From Pseudomonadota bacterium (GTDB lineage Bacteria; Myxococcota_A; Polyangia; Haliangiales; Haliangiaceae), in NCBI GenBank assembly GCA_023428295.1, contig JAEYYV010000213.1:41427-105426 (forward strand): a DNA stretch of 64,000 bases, written 5' to 3'. Positions 35,924 through 43,770 of this stretch are shown here, piece after piece. Position numbers and translations under genes: made by a program. How positions within the stretch are numbered: position 1 is the first letter of the stretch; the number at the start of each line of letters is the position of its first letter. The notes under the pieces were generated by a model. The model saw only the letters and a program-made list of their open reading frames with translations. It had not been told where the DNA came from and did no database searches.

Positions 35924-35929
35924 ATCTTA
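35924..35929 (-). promoter_or_regulatory. -10 box for the AhpD-like selenoprotein operon (leaderless)
   Basis: TAAGAT is followed by six bases and the GTG at 35917, within the 32-base gap from the methyltransferase gene on the same strand. The pair therefore seems to have its own promoter. Confidence 0.5.
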
Positions 35930-35949
35930 CCGAACGCGAGCTCGTCGAC

Positions 35950-37035
35950 CTAGGGCGACGACGGCTTCTGTGCGACGAAGCGCACGAGCTTCACCTTGCG
36001 CAGTCCCCAATCGGCGATGTCCTCGACGACCTCGTCCTTCACGATCTTCCATCCCTCGAGCTTCGCGGCGAGCTCGCCGGTCGCGAAGCCGCCGATGCCG
36101 ATGCCCGACGTCGACTCGGCGTGAAAGAACTCGACGACGAACAGACCGTTCTTGCGAACGCCGTCTTTGATCTTGTCGATCGTCGTCGCGTCGTTGCCCG
36201 CGTAGATCAGCGTGACGAGATCCCACTTGTCCTTGCCGAAGTCGTACTTCTCGACGTCGGCCTGCACCGCGCTGATCTGCGTTCCTTTCTTCTTCGCCGC
36301 TTCTTTCGCCTGGCGGATCCCTTCGTCGGAGATGTCGATGCCCGTCACCTTCCAGCCCTTGGACGCGAGGAACACGGCGTTGCGTCCCTGCCCCATCGCG
36401 ACGTCGAGCGCGGTGCCCGCCTTGCGTCCTTTGATCGTATCGGCGAGGAGCTGGTTCGGCTCGGTCTTGAAGCTGATCTGTCGGCGGAACGCCTCGTTCC
36501 ACATCGAGCGCTCGGCCTCCACGCCGCCGGGCTGCCACTGCAGGTGTGACGCCTTCCAGCTGTGCCCGTCGTGCACCCAGACCGCGGTGTTCCACCCCTC
36601 GAACTCGGTCGTCTTGCCACCTTCGATCGTCACCAGCTCGACCGCGAGCCCCGTGAAGATCGCCACGTTGGGTCCCACGTACGTGCGCTCGTCCTTCCAC
36701 GTGCGCGTGCGTGGCGGGAGGTTCCGCTCGACACGCGCGGACATCTGCTGCACGAGCACCGACGACGAGTAGCTGCGCCCCTCTTGAAACATCACGAGCG
36801 AAGGCCCAGCGACGTCGAGAAACCTCGTCACGTCGTTGCCATCGATCGCGGCGTAGAGCGCCTTGCTCCTGTCGATCAGCTCCGCGTCACCGAGCTGCGC
36901 GGGGGGCGTCACCGTCGGCTCGCACGCCAGCGCCGGCGCGGTTGTAGGCGACGCTACGGGAGCAACAGGCGGTGGCGAATTGCCGCCGCACCCGAGGAAG
37001 ATCCCGAAAGCTGCCAACGCTACCCGACGCTTCAT
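35950..37035 (-). CDS. Lipoprotein fusing a SnoaL-like domain to a class I methyltransferase
   Basis: This 361-residue protein begins MKRRVALAAFGIFLGCGG, with a lipobox (FLGC). Residues about 50-165 resemble a SnoaL/NTF2-like domain (ALYAAIDGNDVTRFLDVAGP, WVHDGHSWKASHLQW). Residues about 185-361 are a SAM-dependent methyltransferase of the TehB type, with motif I ALDVAMGQGRNAVFLASKGW, VTGIDISDEGI and DLVTLIYAGND. A methyltransferase exported as a lipoprotein is odd because SAM is cytoplasmic, so the domain may be inactive, bind another ligand, or stay inside if the leader is not used. The ATG at 37035 lies seven bases after TAGTCT. Confidence 0.8.
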   Translation of the reverse strand: MKRRVALAAFGIFLGCGGNSPPPVAPVASPTTAPALACEPTVTPPAQLGDAELIDRSKALYAAIDGNDVTRFLDVAGPSLVMFQEGRSYSSSVLVQQMSARVERNLPPRTRTWKDERTYVGPNVAIFTGLAVELVTIEGGKTTEFEGWNTAVWVHDGHSWKASHLQWQPGGVEAERSMWNEAFRRQISFKTEPNQLLADTIKGRKAGTALDVAMGQGRNAVFLASKGWKVTGIDISDEGIRQAKEAAKKKGTQISAVQADVEKYDFGKDKWDLVTLIYAGNDATTIDKIKDGVRKNGLFVVEFFHAESTSGIGIGGFATGELAAKLEGWKIVKDEVVEDIADWGLRKVKLVRFVAQKPSSP

Positions 37036-37042
37036 GGCTGCG

Positions 37043-37048
37043 AGACTA
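37043..37048 (-). promoter_or_regulatory. -10 box for the lipoprotein methyltransferase gene (leaderless)
   Basis: TAGTCT is followed by seven bases and the ATG at 37035. Confidence 0.45.
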
Positions 37049-37123
37049 GCCGACCTGCCACCCGCTATGGCCTGGAGGCCCCTCCTCTGTGATCCAAACC
37101 TTCGTTCACACATTGCCAGCGGG

Positions 37124-37140
37124 TTGGCCGGGCGCTTGCT
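37124..37140 (+). promoter_or_regulatory. Candidate sigma-54 promoter (-24/-12)
   Basis: TTGGCCGG-GCGC-TTGCT matches the sigma-54 consensus TTGGCACG-N4-TTGCW, with GG and GC ten bases apart. It lies 15 bases before the ATG at 37156. A TAGCTT box at 37142-37147 could instead be a sigma-70 -10. Confidence 0.5.
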
Positions 37141-37155
37141 CTAGCTTTCAAACCG

Positions 37156-38157
37156 ATGAGTAGGTTCGCTGCCACCGGCCGCGTCGAGGTGGGAAGCCTC
37201 GAACATTCCGTGGCGGAGCTGCCGTGGGGCGTGCTTCGCGGTGCGTTCGGCCCGTCCGACGGGAGCATCGGCGCACACGCGAACGTACCGAGCGCGCTCT
37301 CGGTCCTGCGTCACGCGCAGCTCTACGCCAATTGCCCCGCCGAGATCGAGGAAGCGTTCGCCGTGCTCGAGCGGCACGCGCTCCGCCAGCGGTCCCTCTA
37401 TCCCGTTGCCGTCACCGTCGTACCGTTCCTCTTCGACTTCGTTCGCCGCAAGTCGCCACTCTCCGAGCGCATCGCGGAGCTGATCGCCGAGTACCTGGCC
37501 GCGAGCAGCACCCTCGAGCCAGCGCTGCGCGAACGCCTGCATCAGATCATCGTCGGACACACGCGCGAGCTCCTCGGATGGATCGGTCGCTTCGATCGCC
37601 CGCTCGCCGCGCTCGCGATTCATGTCCCCGGACTCCAGCCCGCCTATCTCTCGGCGCTCGAGACCGAGCCCGTATCTCCGTTCGCGTTGCTCGCGCTCCT
37701 CGAGATCGACGTCGGTCCGCGGCGCTGCGTCGAGATCGCGCTCGAGATCCTCGACGACAACGACGCGCATCCCATCACGCGCGCTGCTGGTGCCGCCTTC
37801 CTCATGCGCTTTGGCGATGACTGCACGTCGCTCCGCGAGCGTATCGATGCAGCCCTTCCACCCTCCGCGCCCGCACAGCTCGCGAACCTCGTGACACGCT
37901 TGTGGGTTCCTCGGATCGAACGTCCTGTCGTCGCGCCGCGCATGGTGGACGCCGAGGTCGTGTTCGCCGGAGAACGCCTCGTGCTCGTTCGTACGGGCGA
38001 TCGCACCGTCACCATCCCGTGGCCCAAGGCCGGCGTGCACAAGGGGCAAGTGCTCCAGCTCGGCATCACGGTGCATGGCCAGCCCAAGATCATCCTGTTC
38101 ACCGAGCCCACCGGCGCGGTCCGCGTGATCGACGTCGACGCTATCTCAGCGCCGTGA
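37156..38157 (+). CDS. Hypothetical protein, helical repeat-like
   Basis: This 333-residue cytoplasmic protein is not one I recognise. The N-terminal 40 residues contain WGVLRGAFGPSDGSIGAHAN. Residues 45-255 are a run of amphipathic helices that may be HEAT-like (SVLRHAQLYANCPAEIEEAF, VTVVPFLFDFVRRKSPLSER). The C-terminal 75 residues form a small beta domain (VVFAGERLVLVRTGDRTVTI). A sigma-54-like promoter upstream suggests regulated expression. It is divergent from the lipoprotein methyltransferase. Confidence 0.55.
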   Translation: MSRFAATGRVEVGSLEHSVAELPWGVLRGAFGPSDGSIGAHANVPSALSVLRHAQLYANCPAEIEEAFAVLERHALRQRSLYPVAVTVVPFLFDFVRRKSPLSERIAELIAEYLAASSTLEPALRERLHQIIVGHTRELLGWIGRFDRPLAALAIHVPGLQPAYLSALETEPVSPFALLALLEIDVGPRRCVEIALEILDDNDAHPITRAAGAAFLMRFGDDCTSLRERIDAALPPSAPAQLANLVTRLWVPRIERPVVAPRMVDAEVVFAGERLVLVRTGDRTVTIPWPKAGVHKGQVLQLGITVHGQPKIILFTEPTGAVRVIDVDAISAP

Positions 38158-38242
38158 TCCGCGCGTCTCAGTCGCTGGGGCACTGACCGGTTTGCCAGGA
38201 GCCTTCTTGGTCGTCGTCGTTCCACCCATCCCGCCGCAGTAC

Positions 38243-38248
38243 TAAAGT
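38243..38248 (+). promoter_or_regulatory. -10 box for the DNRLRE lipoprotein gene (leaderless)
   Basis: TAAAGT is followed by seven bases and the ATG at 38256. An in-frame GTG at 38247 overlaps the box and is less likely to be the start. Nothing else was noted in 38158-38242. Confidence 0.45.
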
Positions 38249-38255
38249 GATCGAG

Positions 38256-39038
38256 ATGAGATCGGCATTCCCGCTCGCACTCTGCGCGATGGCTGGATGC
38301 GATCTCGTCTACGGACTCGGCGATCGCGTCGAGCCCGATGCGCCGCCCGGCGCGGATGTCCTCGAGATCGATGCACCTCCCACGTGCAACGAGACGACGG
38401 CCACCGTCGAGGCGATCGCAGACGCCACGATCATCAACGAGTCCACCTGCAATCCGGCGAATCGCTGGGGGGCCAGCAGCAACGTCAATGTCGGCCAGAA
38501 CGGTTCGAACGGCACGCGCTCGCGCATCCTGCTTCGCTTCGCGCTGACCGCGGAGATGCGCGACTCGTTCCGCCCCGGCGGTGGCTTCACGGGCGGTTCG
38601 TTGACGCTCCACCTGAAGCCCGACGTGTGCGCCGCACCGTGCAATAGCGCCGCGATCGGCATCGAGATGTACGCCGCGAACAACGATTGGAACGAGGGCC
38701 AGGCAACGGGCTACAACGGCGTCGGGTGGTGCATGCGCAAGCAGGTCGGGGAGATGTCATTCACGCAGTGGGAAACTCCCGGCGCTGACGGTTTGCAGGA
38801 TCGAGCGCGCAACCCGCTCGGCCGGGTCCAGCTCACGGCGGAGCAAGCCCAAGGCAACTCGGTCACCGTTCCGCTGACCGCGTCCGACGATGCGGTCGCG
38901 GAGATCGGAGCCTGGCTCGACGGCACACAGCTCACGATGCTTCTGGTCCCGACCACGGGGATCGGAACACTGTTCGTGAAGGCACACGAGTATCCCGGTG
39001 GTGGAGCGGCCGAGCTCGCCATCCGCTCCTGCCGTTAG
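38256..39038 (+). CDS. Lipoprotein with DNRLRE-type surface domain
   Basis: This protein has 260 residues from the ATG at 38256. The leader MRSAFPLALCAMAGC ends in a lipobox (MAGC), followed by an acidic Pro-rich linker. The rest matches the DNRLRE domain: ATVEAIADATIINESTCN, NRWGASSNVNVGQNG, RSRILLRFALTAEM and GGSLTLHLKPDVC. DNRLRE domains occur in secreted, surface-attached proteins with an unclear binding role. Several Cys residues (CNPAN, CAAPC, WCMRK, RSC) may form disulfides. It is a single gene between two hypotheticals. Confidence 0.75.
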   Translation: MRSAFPLALCAMAGCDLVYGLGDRVEPDAPPGADVLEIDAPPTCNETTATVEAIADATIINESTCNPANRWGASSNVNVGQNGSNGTRSRILLRFALTAEMRDSFRPGGGFTGGSLTLHLKPDVCAAPCNSAAIGIEMYAANNDWNEGQATGYNGVGWCMRKQVGEMSFTQWETPGADGLQDRARNPLGRVQLTAEQAQGNSVTVPLTASDDAVAEIGAWLDGTQLTMLLVPTTGIGTLFVKAHEYPGGGAAELAIRSCR

Positions 39039-39041
39039 CCC

Positions 39042-39047
39042 TATACT
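39042..39047 (+). promoter_or_regulatory. -10 box for the 39057 gene
   Basis: TATACT is followed by nine bases and the ATG at 39057, predicting a leader of about two bases. Confidence 0.4.
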
Positions 39048-39056
39048 GCGCGTGTC

Positions 39057-39590
39057 ATGGGCATGCGCCAGCTCCAACTCCAGTGCACCGGAGTCTGCGG
39101 TGAGCTCACGCCTCACAACCAGACGACGCCAAACCACGTGCTGCATCTCGTGCTGTCCGTGTTCACCGGCGGCTTGTGGGTGATCCCGTGGATCGCGATC
39201 GCGGCGAGCAATCCGTTCGCGACGTGCGTGCGCTGCGGAAACCAGCGCTCGCCGAACGCAGTGCTGATGCTGCCGGGCGTGACGCCGCAGCTCGAGCAGC
39301 GCCGCCTCGACGAGCTGGACGAGACGCTGCGCAAAGTGAAAGGCCCGCTGCGCCACACGCGTGCCAAGCACGGCATCGTGGGCGACGTCACCTATCGCAT
39401 CCGCTACGAACCCGGAGGCACCGTCGTCGGCGTGACGATCGATAGCGGTCCGCCGAACATGACGCCCGGGTTCATCAACGACTCGACGACGATCATCAAG
39501 GGCATGGTCGTGCTACCGCGGACCGCGCAAGGCGGCGTCATGAACTTCACCGATCTCGCTCCCGAAGACGGCGACCCGTATCGCAGCTAG
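39057..39590 (+). CDS. Hypothetical membrane-associated protein with two Cys pairs
   Basis: This 177-residue protein has one hydrophobic segment (VLHLVLSVFTGGLWVIPWIA, about residues 28-50) flanked by CTGVC and CVRC. The two Cys pairs may form a zinc ribbon interrupted by the hairpin-like segment. The C-terminal 90 residues are beta-rich (DVTYRIRYEPGGTVVGVTID). The function is unknown. Its stop overlaps the stop of the convergent kamA (CTAG, 39587-39590). Confidence 0.55.
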   Translation: MGMRQLQLQCTGVCGELTPHNQTTPNHVLHLVLSVFTGGLWVIPWIAIAASNPFATCVRCGNQRSPNAVLMLPGVTPQLEQRRLDELDETLRKVKGPLRHTRAKHGIVGDVTYRIRYEPGGTVVGVTIDSGPPNMTPGFINDSTTIIKGMVVLPRTAQGGVMNFTDLAPEDGDPYRS

Positions 39591-41011
39591 CGAACGCTCG
39601 ACGCGCGCGATGTTGCTGCTTGTTGCGCTCTGGCCGCGTCGATCGCGCTCGTGATCATCCGGTCCTGCTCGGCCTTGTCCTTCCACTTCGCCTGCATGTC
39701 CGGCGCGAGCGTGTCGACCGGATCGAAGTAGAGGAAGAAGCCGGGCTTCACCGACGGAGCGGAGAACACCGAGATGCCGCTGTCGCGATCGTAGTGCTCG
39801 AAGCTGTGCGCGACGCGCTTGCCGCCGCCACCCGGTGCGTCGACGACAAACGTCGGCGTGTGGAAGCCAGCGGTGGTTCCGCGCACGGCCTTCTCGATAT
39901 CGAGCGCCGTTTGCAGCGTGGTGCGCAAGTCCTCCACGCCCTTCACGAGATCGTGCACGTACACGTAGTACGGCTGCACTTGGCAGTGACCGAGGCGCTT
40001 GGTCAACAGCTGCATCGTCGCGATGCCGTCGTTGACGCCGCGCTGGAGCACGCTCTGGTTGCGCGTGATGATGCCGCGCTCGAACACACCGTCGAGCGCG
40101 CGCTTGGTGATCGCCGTGATCTCGTTGGGGTGGTTGAAGTGCGTGTGGAGGACGACCTCCTTGTGCAGCTTGCGACCACGCTCGACGACGGCGGTCAGCG
40201 CATCGAGCCACTCGTGATCCGTGAGCAGCTTCATCGGCATCACGGCCGGGCCCTTGGTCGCGAAGCGGATGCGACGAATGTTGGGCAGCTCGAGGAGCTT
40301 GTTGCCGATAAGCGTGATCTGGCGCGCCTTGAGCTGATACGAGTCACCGCCGGAGACGACGATATCCTCCAGCTCGGGACGCTCGCTGATGTAGCGGAAC
40401 GCGCGCTCCCAGCGATCTTCGGTGGCCTTGAGCGAGACCTTCTCGACCTCGTCGGTGTCCACGCCGACCGCGTAGCTGCGCGTGCAGAAGCGGCAGTACA
40501 CCGGGCACGTGTCGAGCGCGAGGAACAGCGCCTTGTCGGGATAGCGATGCGTGAGGCCGGGCACCGGCGCGTCGGCTTGCTCGTGCAGCGAGTCGAGCGT
40601 GAGCTTGGGGTGATCGGGCAGAAGCCGCGACGCGACCGGCACGAACTGACGGCGCAGCGGATCGGTGTACGCGTTGGACCAATCGATCAGCGAGAGCAGG
40701 TACGGCGAAACGCGGATCGACATCGGCGCGTGGTGAAAGCCCGCGGTGACGTCGTCGTAGAAGCTCTGAGGCACGAGGTCCTGTACGGCCTGCAAGAGCT
40801 TCTGCGGATTCGTGATCGTGTTCTTTGCCTGCCACGTGTGATCGAGGAACGTGGTCTCGTCGATCAGCCGGTACGCGGGAATCTTCTGCCAGAACGGACC
40901 GTCGAGCAGCTGGCGGTGGTGCAGCGTCGACGGATCGACGTACGGCTTGATGTGCTTGATCGGTGCAAGCTCCGGCGCTTGGTTGCCGAGGAGCTTCAGC
41001 TGGGTGTCCAT
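39587..41011 (-). CDS. kamA: Lysine 2,3-aminomutase (radical SAM, PLP)
   Basis: This 474-residue protein has radical SAM cluster Cys169-x3-Cys173-x2-Cys176 (CPVYCRFC) and the PLP lysine Lys398 in PGGGGK. Asp354 (YVHDL) and Asp391 (VVDAPGG) match the two residues that bind the substrate side-chain amine in clostridial lysine 2,3-aminomutase. Glutamate 2,3-aminomutase replaces both, so lysine is the better substrate call. The N-terminal 100 residues are longer than in EpmB. The product, beta-lysine, can be a precursor of osmolytes or natural products; no acetyltransferase (ablB) is adjacent. The ATG has a GAGG site upstream. Confidence 0.88.
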   Translation of the reverse strand: MDTQLKLLGNQAPELAPIKHIKPYVDPSTLHHRQLLDGPFWQKIPAYRLIDETTFLDHTWQAKNTITNPQKLLQAVQDLVPQSFYDDVTAGFHHAPMSIRVSPYLLSLIDWSNAYTDPLRRQFVPVASRLLPDHPKLTLDSLHEQADAPVPGLTHRYPDKALFLALDTCPVYCRFCTRSYAVGVDTDEVEKVSLKATEDRWERAFRYISERPELEDIVVSGGDSYQLKARQITLIGNKLLELPNIRRIRFATKGPAVMPMKLLTDHEWLDALTAVVERGRKLHKEVVLHTHFNHPNEITAITKRALDGVFERGIITRNQSVLQRGVNDGIATMQLLTKRLGHCQVQPYYVYVHDLVKGVEDLRTTLQTALDIEKAVRGTTAGFHTPTFVVDAPGGGGKRVAHSFEHYDRDSGISVFSAPSVKPGFFLYFDPVDTLAPDMQAKWKDKAEQDRMITSAIDAARAQQAATSRASSVR

Positions 41012-41159
41012 GGGAGCCTCACTTCACGAAGAGAAGACAAAACGAACGGAGAGCGACGCGCGTTTCGCTTACTCGACGTCCGGTTGGTGAGGGACAGAGC
41101 CCAAGTACCACATGCTGAAACCATCGATATCATGCCAATCAAGCGAGGCCAATCAGGAA

Positions 41160-41999
41160 TCAGCGCGCATGACCTTGGAGCCAGCCGAACCAGTCGCGCG
41201 CGAAGTCGGCGCCGAACGCCGGGACGTGGCTCGCACCCTCGATCGTCCATTGCTCGATCTGTCCGTCCGCGGGGCAGCCATCGAGCGTGGCGGTGCGCGT
41301 CTCGGGACCGTCGATGTTTCGCTCGAGGTCGAGGTTGGGTCCCGCGGTCCGCGTCATCTGGCAGCCGTTCTTCGTGGCCCACTGGTTGGTGCTCGCTTCC
41401 GCACCCGTGCCGCCCGCGGCGAACGGTACGACCTCGTCGAGCGTGCCGTGCATGTGCAGCACGTTGACCGGGCGGGTGGGCGTGCAGCTCGCGGGCTGCG
41501 TCGCCGCGTTGCCGGCGAGTGGCGCGATCGCGGCGATGATGTCCGAGCGCTCGCACGCCATGCGATAGGACATGTAGCCGCCGTTGGAGTGACCGATGAG
41601 GAACACGCGGTCCGGATCGACGGGCCAATCGCTCGCGAGGATCTCGTCGAGTAGCCCGCCGAGATACGCGACATCGTCGACGCCGGTCCCGCCGAAATCA
41701 CAGCACGCCGGATCCGCGTTCCAGAACTGCCGGCCGTCACCACCCACAGTGCCGTCGGGTGCGAGCACGAACGCTTGGTTCTCCGTCACGAGCGCCCCGG
41801 CGCCGAAGTACGCCTGCTGAACGAAGCCCGACGCTCCAAAGCCGTGCAGCACCATGACGAGCGGAAACGTCTGGCCCGCATCGAACGTCGGCGGCACGCG
41901 GAGATCCACGGGACGATCGCCGCCGAGCGTGGTGGGCAACGTCGAGCTGTCATCGCTGCATCCGAGGAGCAGGCACGCCAGGGCAGCGAGTCGTTGCAT
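41160..41999 (-). CDS. Secreted esterase / polyhydroxybutyrate depolymerase-like lipoprotein
   Basis: This 279-residue protein begins MQRLAALACLLLGC, with a lipobox at LLGC. It is an alpha/beta hydrolase of the LpqC / PHB depolymerase-like type: VMVLHGFGASG (oxyanion side), nucleophile elbow GHSNGG, Asp in MHGTLDEVVPF and His in GASHVPAF complete the triad. It probably hydrolyses an ester outside the cytoplasm, such as a polyhydroxyalkanoate or feruloyl-type substrate; the exact one is unknown. The ATG at 41999 lies six bases after TAAGGT. The 148-base gap before kamA shows no clear element. Confidence 0.85.
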   Translation of the reverse strand: MQRLAALACLLLGCSDDSSTLPTTLGGDRPVDLRVPPTFDAGQTFPLVMVLHGFGASGFVQQAYFGAGALVTENQAFVLAPDGTVGGDGRQFWNADPACCDFGGTGVDDVAYLGGLLDEILASDWPVDPDRVFLIGHSNGGYMSYRMACERSDIIAAIAPLAGNAATQPASCTPTRPVNVLHMHGTLDEVVPFAAGGTGAEASTNQWATKNGCQMTRTAGPNLDLERNIDGPETRTATLDGCPADGQIEQWTIEGASHVPAFGADFARDWFGWLQGHAR

Positions 42000-42005
42000 C
42001 CGTGA

Positions 42006-42011
42006 ACCTTA
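42006..42011 (-). promoter_or_regulatory. -10 box for the esterase gene (leaderless)
   Basis: TAAGGT is followed by six bases and the ATG at 41999. It is back-to-back with TAGACT at 42033-42038. Confidence 0.5.
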
Positions 42012-42032
42012 TGCCTGGATGCGTACGGGCGC

Positions 42033-42038
42033 TAGACT
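42033..42038 (+). promoter_or_regulatory. -10 box for the membrane phosphohydrolase operon (leaderless)
   Basis: TAGACT is followed by five bases and the ATG at 42044. Confidence 0.45.
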
Positions 42039-42043
42039 ATGGA

Positions 42044-43753
42044 ATGGCGACGCCGACACCGATAGCTCCGACCCGCAAGGTCGTCGCTGCGGCCATCGGT
42101 CTGTTGATCGTCGGGATGATCGGTGCGGTGCAGGCCGCGCGCGCGGGCGCGTCGTTCATGTTCGATCTCGAGCAGGTCACGCCTGCCCTCGCGCGCACCG
42201 GGCCCTTCGTTCCCGACGCGCAGACGCCGCGGATCTCTCGTCGCGTGTTCCTCGTCATCGTCGATGGCCTCGCGCTCGATCGCAGCTACGAGCTGCCGTT
42301 TCTCGACGAGCTCCGGCGGCGCGGCGTGGACTCCGAGGCGAGCTCCCACTATCCGACCTGGTCGCGACCGAACTACGTCTCGATCCTCACCGGTGTACCG
42401 CCGGTGGCGAGCGGCGTGCGCACCAACCATCACGGAACGCCGGTGCAGCTCGACACGCTGATGGATCGCGCGCACGCGGCCAGGCTCTACGTCGCCATGG
42501 CCACCGACTACGACGTGTTGCCGAGGCTGTTCCTGCGCAAGCGCGGCGATGCGCGAGCGCCGATCCCACCCGAGACCATGGAAGATGCGCAGGCCGAGCT
42601 GGACGAGATCGAAGTCGACGAAGCAGCTGCTGGCGTGCGCGCACCCGACGCGGATCTCGTGTCGCCGTTCGACGACGCTCGCTACGCACCATGGCCCGGC
42701 GGCTTCTCCGAAGCAGGCGCTGCGCTCGCCGCGGGACACGCAGATCTCGTGGTCATGCTCGTCGGCGCCGTCGATGCTGCGGGCCACGCGCACGGCGGAG
42801 CGAGCGACGAGTACCGCCTCGCGAGCGAAGTCGCCGATCGCGCACTCGCACGCGTACTCGAGCACGCGGATCTCGCGGAGGACACGATCATCGTCGTCGC
42901 CGATCACGGCCACACCGAGCGCGGAGGGCACGGCGGCATCGAGCCGGAGGTCCTCGCCGTGCCGCTCGTCGCAGCCGGTGCCGGCATCACGCCCGGTGCG
43001 ACGCCAAAGAACGCACGGCTGATCGATATCGCTCCTACGGTCTCCGCGCTGCTCGCCATGCCCGCGCCGGGTCACGGACTCGGTCGCACGCTCGTCGAGA
43101 TCCTCTCGTTGTCTCCCGAGGACTCCGCGCGCCGCATGTTCGCCGACAACGCGCGCCTCACCGCGACCACCGCGATCGTCGCCGCTGCCGAAGCACGCGC
43201 TGCCGTGGCTCGGCTCGCACACCGCGCTGCGCGGTTCGCGCTCGTCGGTGGCGCGGCGGGACTCGCGATCGTCCTCGCGGTGTTCCTGCGTCGCCGGCGC
43301 GTCTTGCACTTCGACATGCGCGTGCTGCTCGTGACGGTGCCTGCGTTCTTTATCGTGTACTACGCGCTGATCGGCCTCCTCGGGCAGCGCTTCTCGCCAT
43401 CGCTGTTGCCCGCGCAAGGTCACCTCGCCGGCACGCTGATCCGCTACGGCCTCGCGGCAACTACCGTGCAGCTCCTCGCGAACCTGTGGGCGCTGCGCAA
43501 CAAGCCCACGCTCGCCGACCGGCTCGCGAGCGCGAGCGGCATCGCGTGGATCGGTCTCATGCTCGCCATCGTCCCCGCCGGTCTCGTGTGGGCGTTCTAT
43601 CCGCCACCGTACGTGACGCTGCCGGGCCCTGCGTGGCTCGTGATGATCCCCGCCGTGGAGGTGGCCGTCGCGTGCGCCGCCGTGACGTTCGCGCTGACGC
43701 TCGCGATCGAGGTCATCATCTTCGCAGCAAGAGCGTGGCAGCGACGCGCCTGA
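42044..43753 (+). CDS. Membrane alkaline phosphatase-superfamily phosphohydrolase/transferase
   Basis: This 569-residue protein has an N-terminal membrane anchor (about 14-33). A periplasmic alkaline-phosphatase-fold domain follows: metal Asp in VFLVIVDGLAL, PTWSRPNYVSILTG with the nucleophilic Ser/Thr, and DHGHTERGGHGG as metal ligands. Five or so C-terminal membrane helices complete it. The PTxSRP and DHG motifs and the topology resemble GPI ethanolamine-phosphate transferase-like enzymes, so transfer or removal of a phospho-group on an envelope lipid or glycan is plausible. The start at 42044 fits the TAGACT box; an upstream frame start at 42002 is rejected. Confidence 0.78.
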   Translation: MATPTPIAPTRKVVAAAIGLLIVGMIGAVQAARAGASFMFDLEQVTPALARTGPFVPDAQTPRISRRVFLVIVDGLALDRSYELPFLDELRRRGVDSEASSHYPTWSRPNYVSILTGVPPVASGVRTNHHGTPVQLDTLMDRAHAARLYVAMATDYDVLPRLFLRKRGDARAPIPPETMEDAQAELDEIEVDEAAAGVRAPDADLVSPFDDARYAPWPGGFSEAGAALAAGHADLVVMLVGAVDAAGHAHGGASDEYRLASEVADRALARVLEHADLAEDTIIVVADHGHTERGGHGGIEPEVLAVPLVAAGAGITPGATPKNARLIDIAPTVSALLAMPAPGHGLGRTLVEILSLSPEDSARRMFADNARLTATTAIVAAAEARAAVARLAHRAARFALVGGAAGLAIVLAVFLRRRRVLHFDMRVLLVTVPAFFIVYYALIGLLGQRFSPSLLPAQGHLAGTLIRYGLAATTVQLLANLWALRNKPTLADRLASASGIAWIGLMLAIVPAGLVWAFYPPPYVTLPGPAWLVMIPAVEVAVACAAVTFALTLAIEVIIFAARAWQRRA

Positions 43754-43770
43754 TCGAGCATGCTCGCCGG

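Noticed and set aside
41854..43770. Very long N-terminal extension of the DsbA-like gene
   Set aside because: It runs across the esterase end and the whole phosphohydrolase gene in another frame and is Arg-rich. The signal peptide at 43771 marks the real start.
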